From the NCBI GenBank assembly GCA_037043015.1, contig CM073325.1, forward strand, positions 11,883,001-11,947,000: a DNA stretch of 64,000 bases. Reading direction: 5' to 3'. This stretch comes from Bryum argenteum. Its lineage: Eukaryota; Streptophyta; Bryopsida; Bryales; Bryaceae. Every line of letters starts with the position of its first letter. Position 1 is the stretch's first letter. The notes under the pieces are model-generated. The model saw only the letters and a list, made by a program, of their open reading frames with translations, did not search any database and was not told the DNA's origin. A program made the translations under genes and the position numbers. Shown in pieces: positions 11,867 to 21,257 of this stretch.

Positions 11867-12831
11867 TCTCTGGTATTGAACTGAGTCGACAGCAGCAGCC
11901 AGCCTTCATATCTGGTAAGAGTTGTTGTTTCTCCGGCATGGGAGTGGCAGCCGGTCGACACTCACTCATCCCAAACTCAATCAACATATCTTTGACGTAT
12001 TGCCTTTGAGTAATGCGGATTCCAGAATCAGAGAAAAGAAACTCAAGGCCTAAGGAGAAGGACAAAAGTCCAAGATCACTCATTTCAAATTCGGTTTGAA
12101 TGGCTTGGCGAATAAGGTCAATGTGGACGGTATCGCTCCCTGTCAAATACACATCATCTACATAAAGCAGAAGAAGTGTTAACTTGCCTTGTGATTCATA
12201 AAAGTAGAGATTTGCATCAACACTTGACTTTTGAAGTCCTTGACTAAGAAGATATTGGTTCACTTTACTGTACCACGCCCGAGGAGCTTGTTTCAAGCCG
12301 TAAAGCGCTTTCTTCAATTTGCATGCGTAGAGACACAATACTTCGTAAGGTGTTCCATTTGACCACTGGGGCAAAGGTTTCCTTGTAGTCTTGTCCTTCC
12401 TTCTGTTGAAAACCACGCGCAACAAGGCGAGCTTTTAATTTGGCAATTGAACCGTCAGCATTGGTTTTCACACGGAAAACCCACTTCGTGGAGATTGTTC
12501 TTCTATCAAGGGGAAGAGGAACTAAGTCCCAAGTATTGTTGCGGTGAATGGCACACAATTCATCCTCCATTGCTTCCTTCCAGCTAGGGTGCAATAAAGT
12601 TTGAGCAGCGTTCTGGGGAAGGTTAAGCCATGACAAATCCTCATCAGCGTTAAGATAAAAATCATGAAATCGCTGAGGCGGCTGGCGCGTGCGATCACTC
12701 CGTGAGAGAGGCAGTGCACTTGATGGTGCAGCAGTCAATGAATCTGAAGGTGTAGCCTGTCGACGCTGGTATGTAAAGACAGACAGGCACTTGGGCATCA
12801 CTAGAGGTGTGTGGAAGTATGGGCAACTCAA
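11754..12831 (-). pseudogene. Copia-1 reverse transcriptase, frameshifted and internally deleted
   Basis: 12265-12831 holds the region leading into reverse transcriptase (WKEAMEDEL, TKWVFRVK, ARLVARGFQQ, ETFAPVVKW). 11754-12425, in another frame, holds KALYGLKQAPRAWY and the YVDD box (LLYVDDVYLTG). The segment that should lie between them, with the first catalytic Asp (the TAFLHG-type motif seen in Copia-2), is missing. The enzyme is therefore dead. Another shift near 11870 separates it from the pol C-terminus. Confidence 0.85.
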
Positions 12832-13731
12832 CTGGAAGTTCGCTATTGGCGACTACTCGTGGAATGTCCGTGGGTTCCTCATGCACGGATGCGGTCGACT
12901 CCGTTAGACATGGTAGTGGTAAAGCGGTAATTGGAACAGTTGAAGCTCCAAGTGGCATAGGTGCCATGCGGAGATCCGGCGAGGCTGGGGCTAAGTCACC
13001 TTCAATCTCTGGCCAAAGTTCTGGTGTTGAAGTAACCTGGGCAGAGGACATTGTTAATGGAAAACAAGTCTCATCAAAAGTAACATCCTTGGATATAAGG
13101 ATTCTTTTACTAAATCGATGATAGTTTCGGTATCCGGTTGACGTCGGGTTGTAGCCTAGAAAGATGCACTCCGTTGCACGTGGAGACCACTTTTGTTTGG
13201 CAGGAGCGGTGTTTATCACAAACGAGCGGCAACCAAACACACGCAAGTGCTTGACAGAAGGCTTGCGTCCCGTAAGGCGGCTCAAAGGGGAATCTCCATT
13301 GTTGGCGCGTGTAGCAGCGCGATTCACAAGGTAATTTGGTGTCGCGACAGCCTCCGTCCAAAGTGACGGAGGAAGATTACTTTCAAACGCCATACAACGA
13401 GTTTTTTCCATTAAACTTCTGTTCTTCCGCTCAGCAATGTCGTTTTGATGAGGAGTGTGAGCCTGAGTAAGTTGCCTCACTATTCCTGCTGTGTCACAAA
13501 AACTGATGAATGCGGTGGAGGTGTACTCGCCTCCCCTATCTGAACGTATGGTCTTCAGTTTGAAGTTTGTTTGCAATTCTATCATGGTTTTGAACTGCTG
13601 AAATTTGGAGAGAGTATCACTCTTTTTCTTGAGAAAGAAAAGCCAAGTATATCGACTAAAGTCATCGGTAATAGTAAGCATGTACCTAGAACCAGATGAT
13701 GAAGCAGTGGTCAAAGGGCCACAAAGGTCCG
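12695..13731 (-). pseudogene. Copia-1 integrase, C-terminal fragment
   Basis: Begins with DLCGPLT at the edge of the nested insertion and runs through the rve core (SRYTWLFFLKKKSD, RSDRGGEY, TPHQNDIAERKNR) and the Copia GKPSVKHLRVFGC-like region (here GRKPSVKHLRVFGC). The N-terminal zinc-binding part lies beyond the insertion at 17161-17400. A frameshift near 12750-12830 separates it from reverse transcriptase. Confidence 0.87.
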
Positions 13732-16700
13732 TGTCGGACCCCGTTTTTTCGATTTTTGGCCATTATGTTCTAATGCGCATTAAGAATAAGTATAGTGTCT
13801 AGAATCCGACCTATGTATTTGCTAAGCCGTATAGTATAAGGCAATTACGTTTTTACAAATAAAGGAATTCGTTAAACTCTAGTTTATGATAAGTAGGACG
13901 GATTTGCCAATCCGTACTCTGTCCCCGTACGGCTAGGACGTGCTGTCAGAGGACGGATTAGGAGTTATGATGGTAGGTGAAGGACGGAGTGGCGAAGAAT
14001 TTAATAATGGCGAGAAATCTAGAAGGCGACTCCGTACGGGGAGGACAGTTATGGCAGGCGGACCATGTCATGATGGTCGGACTTAATTCCGGCCCCCTCG
14101 ATATAAGGCAACCCGTCCGCCCTTGACGTCACCTGCCTCCTCGATTTCTGCGCCCCTTGTCGTCTTGCGCTCCTGCCCTCCGTCTTTCTGCTTTCCGTCC
14201 TTAGCTGCGATCCGGCCCACTGGCCGATCTCAGCCCGGCGACTCTCTATTTCCTTGCGCACTTCTTTCCGATGGCAGGAACGGCGTCCACTTCCGCTCAG
14301 GAGCAAGAGGAGCTGAAGATTTCCATCAAACTCGTGTCGCCGTGTATTCCGATCGAGGAGAATGAGAAGAAGTCCTTGACGGAAGACCTCGAGAGGATGG
14401 GGTTAGCCGGCCTGCTTGGATACGCCCGGGGATTGCGCGACGCGAGATGGTACGCGAGATCAAGGTCGGCGCGCCAAACCGATTCGAGGGGACGGTTAGA
14501 GGGAAGCCGCTTCCGGACGGCCGAAAGACTGAGAGTCAAGCATTCTGGCCGACCGTAAACAACGGAGTAGGGTTGTGCGGCCGGAAACACAAGTGGGCGA
14601 AGAAGGCGTTCCACGGGGATCCGCACAAGCACAATGGCTACTCGATCGAGGATTGCAGAAATCGAGGGAGCGCGCCATCATCAAGTTTTTGGCGCCGATT
14701 ATTCACGGAGAGAAGCCGCACCGGATCACCGTCGGGCCGCCAACACCGTCCTGGGCTCTTGCGCGCGGCGAACGGGAGACGGATCGGGATGATCATCCGC
14801 GATTTGGTCGCCCGGCTTGCGAAAACGTAGGTAAAACCCGTCCTAGCCCCATTTCTCCTTTTCTTTACCACCGTCTGAGAAAGAGGAGGTCTTGTGACGG
14901 ATGAGGAGGAGTCGAACTATGAGATCGCTACTGTCGTCGCAAAACAACGGCGTGTTCGAGTCGGGAGGAGAGTACGGATAGCAAGGCCGTGTACTCGGAA
15001 GAGGAGGAGGACGAGGTCGGATCGAGGCGAAGGGGACGTTCCACCCGACGCACTGAGGAACCGGCTCGGAGGCAACCCCACCGCGGACGGGTCGAGAGGT
15101 AATCATCCTTCCGTCCCCGTCCCTCCCACGAATCCGACCGAGGCGAACTCGGGATCGAGAGGGGACAACCTCGAGGCCGGTGGATGAAGGGGAAGTTACG
15201 GCCGATTGGGAGAACCCCATGAATCCGAACGACCCCGACTCCCCCCCTCTCTCGGTCCGTCCGCCAATCACCCGGATCCCATGAGGCGAGCATGGCACCA
15301 CTTCACGGAAGCCAGTGCCGCTTTTCTCTACCAAGAACTCCTGGCGAAGCTATGCCAAGAATTTGGAGTGAAGACGTTGCTGGAGGTCAAACAGAAGTGG
15401 GACTCCAAACCGGACGAGGAGCAGTTCCGACAGATGGAGAAGCAAGTGACCAAGCTAATCCTGGAGAATAGACGTCTTCGCGAGACGGTCGGGAGAAGGG
15501 AGGAGGAACTCCTGGTCGGAAGGCGGCCGTAATCACGGCAAACGAGCAGTCGTAAAGCTCGTGGAAATCTGCGAGGTTCCGGCCGAGGTTTGCAGAGGGC
15601 GAACCTGTTCGAGGCCGGAATCCTGGAGTCGGAGGTTTTCAAGGCGGAGACATTCAAGAAATTCCTCTTGGCGGCGAAGACGTACGCCACGAAAGTAGAG
15701 AAGAGCAACGCCGAGGTTAAGGTACTGCTCGACGCCGTCAGGGAGCAGATGAAGGAGGTAGTAATGCCGGCCTTCACTTCTACTCCGGCCAAGACCCCGC
15801 GGCCAGCGAGGACGGATGTTGGGCCCTCCAGTCCGACCGACACGAAGGACAAGGCAAAGGTGAAGACGGAGTCGGATGCACCCGCCCCAGCAGACTCGCC
15901 GGCCAAGAACACGCGCACCGCGAAGAGGAAGCTCACGGCCGAGGAATACGAGAAGTCCCCCGGGGCGCGGAAGCTTCACGACATCGGCCTCGAGCATTCC
16001 GAAGAAGAAGAGTTGAAGAGCGGGGACGAGACTAACTCCAGCGAGGACGAGTACGTGATCACCGACACGGGCAAGAGAGTGAAGGCAGGACGTATCGCAG
16101 CGACGCCACTGAAGCGACCGAGGCACGGAGTTAGTTCGCGAAGAAAGAGGTAGGACGTCTTAGAGGCCGGCAGTCAAAGGACGGCCAGGGTTAGGAGGTC
16201 GGATTGGTATCCGTCCTAGGCCAGTATAGTGTTTTCTTTTTGGGAATGCGTGCCGCTTTTTGAGGAGTAGGCCAGTAGGCGGCGCGCCGCAATCCAGATT
16301 AGGGATCTAAGTCGTTGACTTAGAAGTACTTATAGGTGGGAGTTTTGTCCACCAAAACATTCCTTGCTTGAGTGTTAATCGAACCTTCTTATGCGCATAT
16401 TCGGTGTGATCATTTCCTTGTCTCCTTTTCAGTTGAGTGCTTGGAAAGCCGGATCTACTTTGTGTGTGTGAGTTGGGAGTTAGGAATCCGGATTCTTTGT
16501 TAGATCGTTTACGTGGAGTTGAAGTCGGGTTGGGCGTATTCTTGAGTGCCTTGTGTCTTGAACTGGTCTAGGCGTCCGAGAGAGAAAACTGGCCGGTAAA
16601 CACTTACGGTGCAGGGAGGTTAAGGGGAGTACGGTGTGCGAGGACGGATTCCAATCCGGCCTCCACCGCCCACGAGACTTGGGTTCCTCTGTAGTCTCGG

Positions 16701-17155
16701 AGGACGGATTAAGCGCGAGACGTGACTGCAATACGTGTAGACGTCTTCTAGCCGGATTCGAGCTCTTGGAGTCCGTCATTGTAGTAAGGGTGATAGGGTA
16801 ACCAGGACGGCCTGCGTGACCTGCTAGTTCGGACGGATAGGACGGATTAGTTGTGAGGACGTAATGTGTGCCTTAGTATGTGTGTGTGTGTGTGTAGAGT
16901 CTAAGTGTGGAAGTTTCCGCCACGATAAACATAAGGGAAAGAGTCTTTGTGCATCCCCTCTTGCAAAGGGATACCCTTGCCCTGCAAGGCTAAAACATAA
17001 GTTGGGACTAGAAACGTTTGTGGGTTTGGTTGTTTTAACACTACTTGCCTTGGTCACTTCACAGAATCCCTGGAACGATACACGAGTCACCTGAACACGG
17101 GTTTTACACCAATAAACGTGTAAGGGAAGATAAAGTGAATACATGGCATCCGACA
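13732..17155 (+). mobile_element. 3.4-kb GC-rich TG..CA element nested in Copia-1 integrase
   Basis: The insertion is exact: both flanks carry GTCCG (13727-13731 and 17156-17160), and removing 13732-17155 plus one GTCCG restores the integrase reading across LVHTD-LCGPL. The element starts TGTCGGA and ends TCCGACA, a 7-bp inverted terminus of the TG..CA type used by LTR retroelements. I find no direct terminal repeats, so it may be a solo LTR of a family with very long LTRs, or a non-autonomous element that has lost or never had LTRs. A TATA-like box (gatataagg) is at about 14099 and an AATAAA at about 17111. The middle holds a decayed GC-rich coding region (14271-16153). The motif GACGGAT recurs about ten times across the element. 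Composition is much richer in G+C than the surrounding genome. Confidence 0.8.
14271..16153 (+). pseudogene. Decayed ORF of the nested element (gag-like or TE accessory protein)
   Basis: Coding-like sequence spread over several frames. It opens with an ATG at 14271 (acidic N-terminus, LERMGLAGLLGYARG), shifts frame near 14440 into VREIKVGAPNRFEGTVRGK, which resembles the N-terminal portion of plant retroelement proteins with a REFY...VRGK-type motif, then becomes fragmented through a basic and acidic region. From about 15281 one frame runs to 16153 with a single TAA at 15530-15532. It holds a coiled-coil segment (EEQFRQMEKQVTKLILENRR), a second helical segment (15600-15760) and a charged Ser/Glu/Lys-rich tail (PARTDVGPSS; EHSEEEELKSG; basic end RKR). 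I cannot name the protein. Frameshifts indicate decay, or introns I did not resolve. Confidence 0.5.
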
Positions 17156-17160
17156 GTCCG

Positions 17161-18040
17161 TGTGTACAAGCTCTAGAGGCTTGGACGTGCGGGTCATGCT
17201 TGCTTCTAAATGCAGTCGTCTTGTCCCTTGACAGTCTTTGCATGAGACTCGTATGTGTTGCTTTGTTGGGATCTTCATGCGTGTTTGTTTTCCCATACTG
17301 CAACCGGAACAGAAAGGAAGAGTCGTGAATGAAGAAGGCAAACCTTCGGCTTTTTGCTTGGCTGCCATGTGTTGCATGGTGCAAAAATTGGCATGTCCTA
17401 GCCTTCTATGCCAAAGAAATGACATGTCGGTTGACTTGTCATTTGACGGACTAACAATGCTGATGTTGATCTCAGGTGGCCGGAATTTGTAAAGTCCGTT
17501 GCTGTGATCCCTATGGCCGAGAGTGACAATATGACTGCTTTCGGGAGGTGAAAAGTCTTTGAGAATCCAAACTTTCTTTGAATCAAAAAGAAGTTCGTAT
17601 TTTCCTTTCCCATCCGCAATTCTACCAACTGAAAGTAAGTTTTTAGTCACTCCTAGAACGTACAGAACATCTCCAAATTTTATTTCTCCAAAATCAGTGG
17701 AAATCTCCACTTTGCCTTTTCCTGCTACATTTAGTCTCTCGCCACCAGCCGTGCTAATTCTTGACATACTTCCAAGCTCTAACTCACTCAAGAGGTCCTT
17801 GCGTCCTGTGACATGTCTTGAGGCCCCACTATCAACGTACCACTCTGTTGTTGCGTTGCTTGATTGGTGATCGACTAGATTGAGCTCCGTAAAGTTGGGA
17901 GCAAGTTCACGCTCGGGCTCCGGTTCTTCGTTGATTGTCGATGCAGTTGATGGTTGTTGGCTCCTTACGGCTTTCTTTGCGACGCTTGAGCTCTCCAGCA
18001 AGTTCAGGACAATTTCTGATCCAATGGTCTTTCTGACCAC
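17161..18040 (-). pseudogene. Copia-1 protease and integrase N-terminus
   Basis: Contains the Copia aspartic protease signature WYVDSGASRHVTG and the gag-pre-integrase zinc-finger region (LWHRRLGHAN then CSGCSMGKQ). It ends at KPLELVHTD, exactly where the nested element inserted; the Asp of HTD is the first integrase catalytic residue, and its codon lies in the duplicated target. It overlaps the gag frame at 17907-18040 in another frame, so a frameshift separates it from gag. Confidence 0.85.
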
Positions 18041-18743
18041 AATAGTGGCATACTCCGGTCTTCATACTCTTGGTTCCGCCTTCATCTCTAGACACTGCAG
18101 GTTTCCTGTTGGCGAGGCTGCGCTTGGCTTTCACGAATAATGCTTCACCGTCACCTCTCCTCTGGCTTCGTAATTCCCTGCGCATATCATCATGCATAAG
18201 GATCACTGTAAGTGTGGGCAGTGCAGGTCGATACATCAGAGTATTGACTAAGCCCTCATATGTTTCAGGCAAGGCCATGAGAACATGCTCTACAATTTGA
18301 TTGTCTGAAATCTTCTCTCCTACGCACGCTAACTCATTGATAAGTTCTTTGAGCTGCTGCAAGAACTGAGTCATGGAACTTCCTTCCTCTAGCTTAAGGT
18401 TGGTCAACCTTCGCCTAAGCATGAGCTTCCTTGAGTTTGTACTATTCGCGTACAAATCTCTCAGCGTGGCCCAACACACATCCGGTTCTGTTATGGTCGC
18501 TATATACGGAATGACATTGTCACGTACTGACAGACAAATTGTAGCAAGAGCTTTACTCTTCTCAACTCGTAAAACTTCTAATTCTGCCGGATCTATAGGT
18601 GCTACAGTCCCAGCAGGAATCTCTACGAGTTTCCAAGTATCCTCTCTCGTCATCATATTTCGTAATTTGAAACTCCATGCACTATAATTCGGAGTGCCTT
18701 CTAACTTCGACGCTTCACTCATGGTGCTATCTCTAAACGCCAT
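17907..18743 (-). pseudogene. Copia-1 gag
   Basis: Starts at the ATG at 18743, 34 bp inside the 5' LTR boundary. It has the UBN2/Copia-gag core (SAWSFKLRNMMTRED, SSMTQFLQQLKELINEL) and a CCHC zinc knuckle, CHYCGQKDHWIRNC. The frame runs out at 17907 while the protease frame opens in another frame at about 18040. It is formally intact as gag but not joined to pol. Confidence 0.85.
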
Positions 18744-18761
18744 TGCTCGGACAAATCGCAA

Positions 18762-18777
18762 CCTTGCTCTGCTACCA
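18762..18777 (-). other. Copia-1 primer-binding site
   Basis: Minus-strand TGGTAGCAGAGCAAGG directly follows the 5' LTR and matches the start of the initiator-Met tRNA-complementary site (TGGTATCAGAGC) except at one base in the first 12. Confidence 0.85.
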
Positions 18778-19016
18778 TGAAGGAAATTGCTCTATTCCGG
18801 AGTTGTCAAAAGACAGATAACAAGGAGTACAAAAGCCAACGGCTTATATTGCTCTCTCAAGGAGAGAGCACTACTTGTGTCAATAAAGTCTACCTGTTAT
18901 AATTAGTGGAGATTTAATACTCCACTAATAAGCCTAGCTAACTCCCTTAGTGCGAACAATTATTGCAACGTCGTGCTTGTACATATCGACATAATAACTT
19001 GACCGTTTCTCCAACA
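18778..19016 (-). repeat. Copia-1 5' LTR (239 bp)
   Basis: Identical by eye to 10846-11084. The host duplication AGCGG follows at 19017-19021. Confidence 0.95.
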
Positions 19017-19309
19017 AGCGGGGCTCGGGAGGATAAAAGTTTGAAGTAGAAGAAGAAAGAGTGAGACGGGGCCATGATAGGAACGTGGAGCTGAGAGTAG
19101 ATATAGATTCCAAGGGTAATCCTCTTGCTGCTCCAGCTCCGCAGCAAAGAGCTCCAAATATTAATGGGCGGGCAATGGTTTGTGGCAGCTACCAAGGAGG
19201 CACCCTAGAATCCGTGGGGACCTCCCAAGGCCGTTTTTGATAATTTTGAATTCAAATTTGAGGTCTGCGACCCCAAGTTTCCCTAGGAAACCTACTCCTT
19301 GGCATTTAA

Positions 19310-19568
19310 CCCCTGAGCGCCCCCTCCAAAAAGCCCGAAAATCAAGGTGTGCAGACCATGCCCAAGCTTATTGGGTGCCAATTCTGCAGAAATTGATTAC
19401 TTTCAATTTCACCGTTGAGAAACATGAAGAACAAGGATGCGAAGGTGTGGGAAAAATTGGGATGGATTTCACCGCACGGATCTGGTTTCTATAATGGTCA
19501 AACAATGGTTGACTTCTGACTGCCGGAATTCCTGGCGGACACATTTAGTCCGCAGGGGCGCTCAGGGG
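19310..19568. mobile_element. piggyBac-type MITE (259 bp)
   Basis: Perfect 14-bp inverted termini CCCCTGAGCGCCCC ... GGGGCGCTCAGGGG, flanked on both sides by TTAA (19306-19309 and 19569-19572). TTAA target duplication together with C-rich ends is the hallmark of the piggyBac superfamily. There is no coding capacity, so it is non-autonomous. Copia-2 inserted 36 bp beyond its right end. Confidence 0.75.
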
Positions 19569-19604
19569 TTAATGTCTATACATCAAAAAATTAGGGGCTC
19601 ATTA

Positions 19605-19746
19605 TGTTGGTATTCGAGTAGGCTCAGAATAAGAGAGTTTACTGAGTGCCGCATGTACGATTAAGTACTGCGTGTTGTACACGGTGATAGGCCCTGTGGC
19701 CATTAGGTTATAACTAAACCCTAGATGGATGAACGTTATTCCTTCA
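19605..19746 (-). repeat. Copia-2 3' LTR (142 bp)
   Basis: TG...CA repeat matching 24879-25020 except for two substitutions (around 19656 and 19669). Confidence 0.93.
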
Positions 19747-19834
19747 CCGCCTCTCAAACTGAAGGTGCATACTGACAGTTTGCTTGGCATAGCTTTGTTT
19801 TGTCCGCTGGCGTGGTAGTTGACGTTCATCGGAG

Positions 19835-20299
19835 ATGGTCGACCGGGGCTGTGATCGATTTGTGCAGGCTTGTCTGTCGTTCGTGTTGGTGATAGCAGCA
19901 GTGTTGCGTGAGCTGTGTGACCAAGTTGTAAGGAGTGTTGAGGGCGTAGTTTTGCGTCGGCAGGAGCGCAATTTGTCGAGAGAGCTGTACGAGCAATCTT
20001 CGAGAGGTGACATGTTTGAGGGGTATCGTCGGCGACGGTCTTGCTACGGTAGGGTTTACGATACATCAAATTTGTTGAGTACCTTTCAAGCTTTCTTGCG
20101 AGGAGTAATTAGGCTGATGGGAAGCGTTGTGGATTGTTGTTCTGGTGTCCTGCAGGTTGTTGTTCGCAGCAGTGTTGCTGTTGCGCGGAAGAAGGTGTCT
20201 GCAGCGTTAGTGAATGGGAGACTACAGGGATCATGGAATCTAGAAAGGTTAGTAGAAGACGGAAGCCAGAGAGTGTCAAGCCGAAGTTTTATGCAATAA
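19835..20299 (+). other. Unidentified antisense ORF in Copia-2 (154 aa)
   Basis: Open frame beginning ATGGTCGACC on the strand opposite to pol, in the spacer between pol and the 3' LTR. It has no recognisable domain; the sequence is Arg-, Val- and Ser-rich. It overlaps the next ORF in a different frame. It could be the 5' part or leader of the antisense transcript, or chance open sequence. Confidence 0.3.
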
Positions 20300-20427
20300 G
20301 GCAGGGTAGGAAGGTGGGAATAGTAAGGAGTTGGGAGGATTGCAGAAGGTTAGTTTTAGGTTTTGGTGGTAATGAATTCAAGTCGTTCAAGTCGTTAGCG
20401 GAGGCAGAGGAATATCTAAGAGGTTAG
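20233..20427 (+). CDS. Antisense ORF: RNase H1 hybrid-binding/viroplasmin-type domain (64 aa)
   Basis: Small ORF with its own ATG at 20233 and TAG at 20427, antisense to Copia-2 pol and overlapping its 3' end by 12 bp. After a basic lead (residues 1-17), residues 18-62 fit the RNase H1 N-terminal hybrid-binding domain, also called the caulimovirus viroplasmin-type domain. The landmarks are KFYAIRQGRKVGI (18-30), W34 in RSWEDC, a glycine-phenylalanine pair GF (43-44), NEFKSFKSL (47-55) and the closing helix AEAEEYL. In cellular RNase H1 this fold binds RNA/DNA hybrids or dsRNA. No catalytic RNase H domain follows, so it would be a stand-alone nucleic-acid-binding peptide. The frame is intact although gag-pol next to it is broken. 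It may be made from an antisense transcript; expression is not shown. Confidence 0.7.
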   Translation: MESRKVSRRRKPESVKPKFYAIRQGRKVGIVRSWEDCRRLVLGFGGNEFKSFKSLAEAEEYLRG

Positions 20428-21257
20428 TTCCTTTTTCTGGAGAAAGGAAAGGCTGATCAAGTTTAGATTAGATCTGTGAAACTCGAACTTGGTGCGTCCG
20501 AGCGCCTTTGTTAGCAGATCAGTGGGTTGTTTCGCTGTGTTAATGAATTGAAGGCTAATTTCCCCCTCTAAGGCTCGCTCGCGCACAAAGTGATAGTGTA
20601 TATCAATGTGCTTTGTTCTTGCGTGAAAGACTGGATTACGGGCTAACTTGAGTGCACTTTGGTTATCACAATGCATTGTTATGGCAGGTGTTAGAGAGGA
20701 GCTAAGTGTATTGTTAGTTTGTGAAATCTGAACAGAAATGGAAGGGTGAACCTGGAGCTCTTGGAGAAGACGTGTGAGCCATACGGCTTCTTGCACGCCA
20801 TCGCTGAGGGCGCGGTACTCCGACTCTGTAGATGACCGTGAGACAGTGACTTGCCTTTTGCTTTGCCAGCTGACGGGAGCGCCGGCTGCTGTAAACAGGT
20901 AAGCGCCAATGCTGCGCCTTGTCTCTGGGCAGGTGCCCCAGTCGGCGTCGGTATAGCCTGATATCTTGAATGTTGTGTCATGTTGATAGAAGAGGCCAGT
21001 GTCGGGATTGCTTTTGAGGTACCGAAGAATGTGTAGGGGGGCGTCGAGGTGGAGTTGCTGGGGTGCAGACATAAAGCTTGCAATTCGGTTCACGGCGTAA
21101 GAAATGTCCGGCCTTGTGATGGTTAGGAAGATCAATTTTCCCACCAATTGAGAGTAGTGAGTTGCATCTACTGGTGGCGTACATGTATTGGAAGTGAGGG
21201 AGTGGCCGACAAGTAATGGTACCTTAGAGGCGTACTGATTGGGAGGTAGAAATTCCT
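20416..21257 (-). pseudogene. Copia-2 reverse transcriptase C-terminus and RNase H
   Basis: Open from just beyond a frameshift near 21258 to the stop at 20416. It includes LVGKLIFLT, RPDISYAVNRIASF, the RNase H motifs TDADWG, SSTESEYRALSD and HCDNQSALKLARNP, and the ADLLTKALG-like end (here TDLLTKALG). This domain itself looks intact; it is cut off from the rest of pol by one base. Confidence 0.85.

Larger units (their letters stand above)
10846..19016 (-). mobile_element. Copia-1: Ty1/copia LTR retrotransposon, defective, with nested insertion
   Basis: Complete 8.17-kb element read on the minus strand, flanked by the 5-bp duplication AGCGG (10841-10845 and 19017-19021). The LTRs at 10846-11084 and 18778-19016 begin TG and end CA and appear identical over all 239 bp. 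Next to the 5' LTR is a primer-binding site TGGTAGCAGAGCAAGG, close to the initiator-Met tRNA type. A purine tract (GAAGGGGGG) abuts the 3' LTR. The order gag, protease, integrase, reverse transcriptase, RNase H is that of Ty1/copia. Coding sequence is broken by several frameshifts, an internal deletion in reverse transcriptase and the 3.4-kb insertion at 13732-17155. It cannot encode its own transposition. Confidence 0.95.

Noticed and set aside
13732..17155. hAT-type transposon with 8-bp duplication GTCCGTGT
   Set aside because: An 8-bp reading leaves ends CGGACC/CCGACA with no inverted repeat; the 5-bp reading gives a 7-bp inverted TG..CA terminus.
17238..18140. Plus-strand ORFs over Copia-1 gag-protease
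   Set aside because: Shadows of the minus-strand gag-pol frames without recognisable domains.
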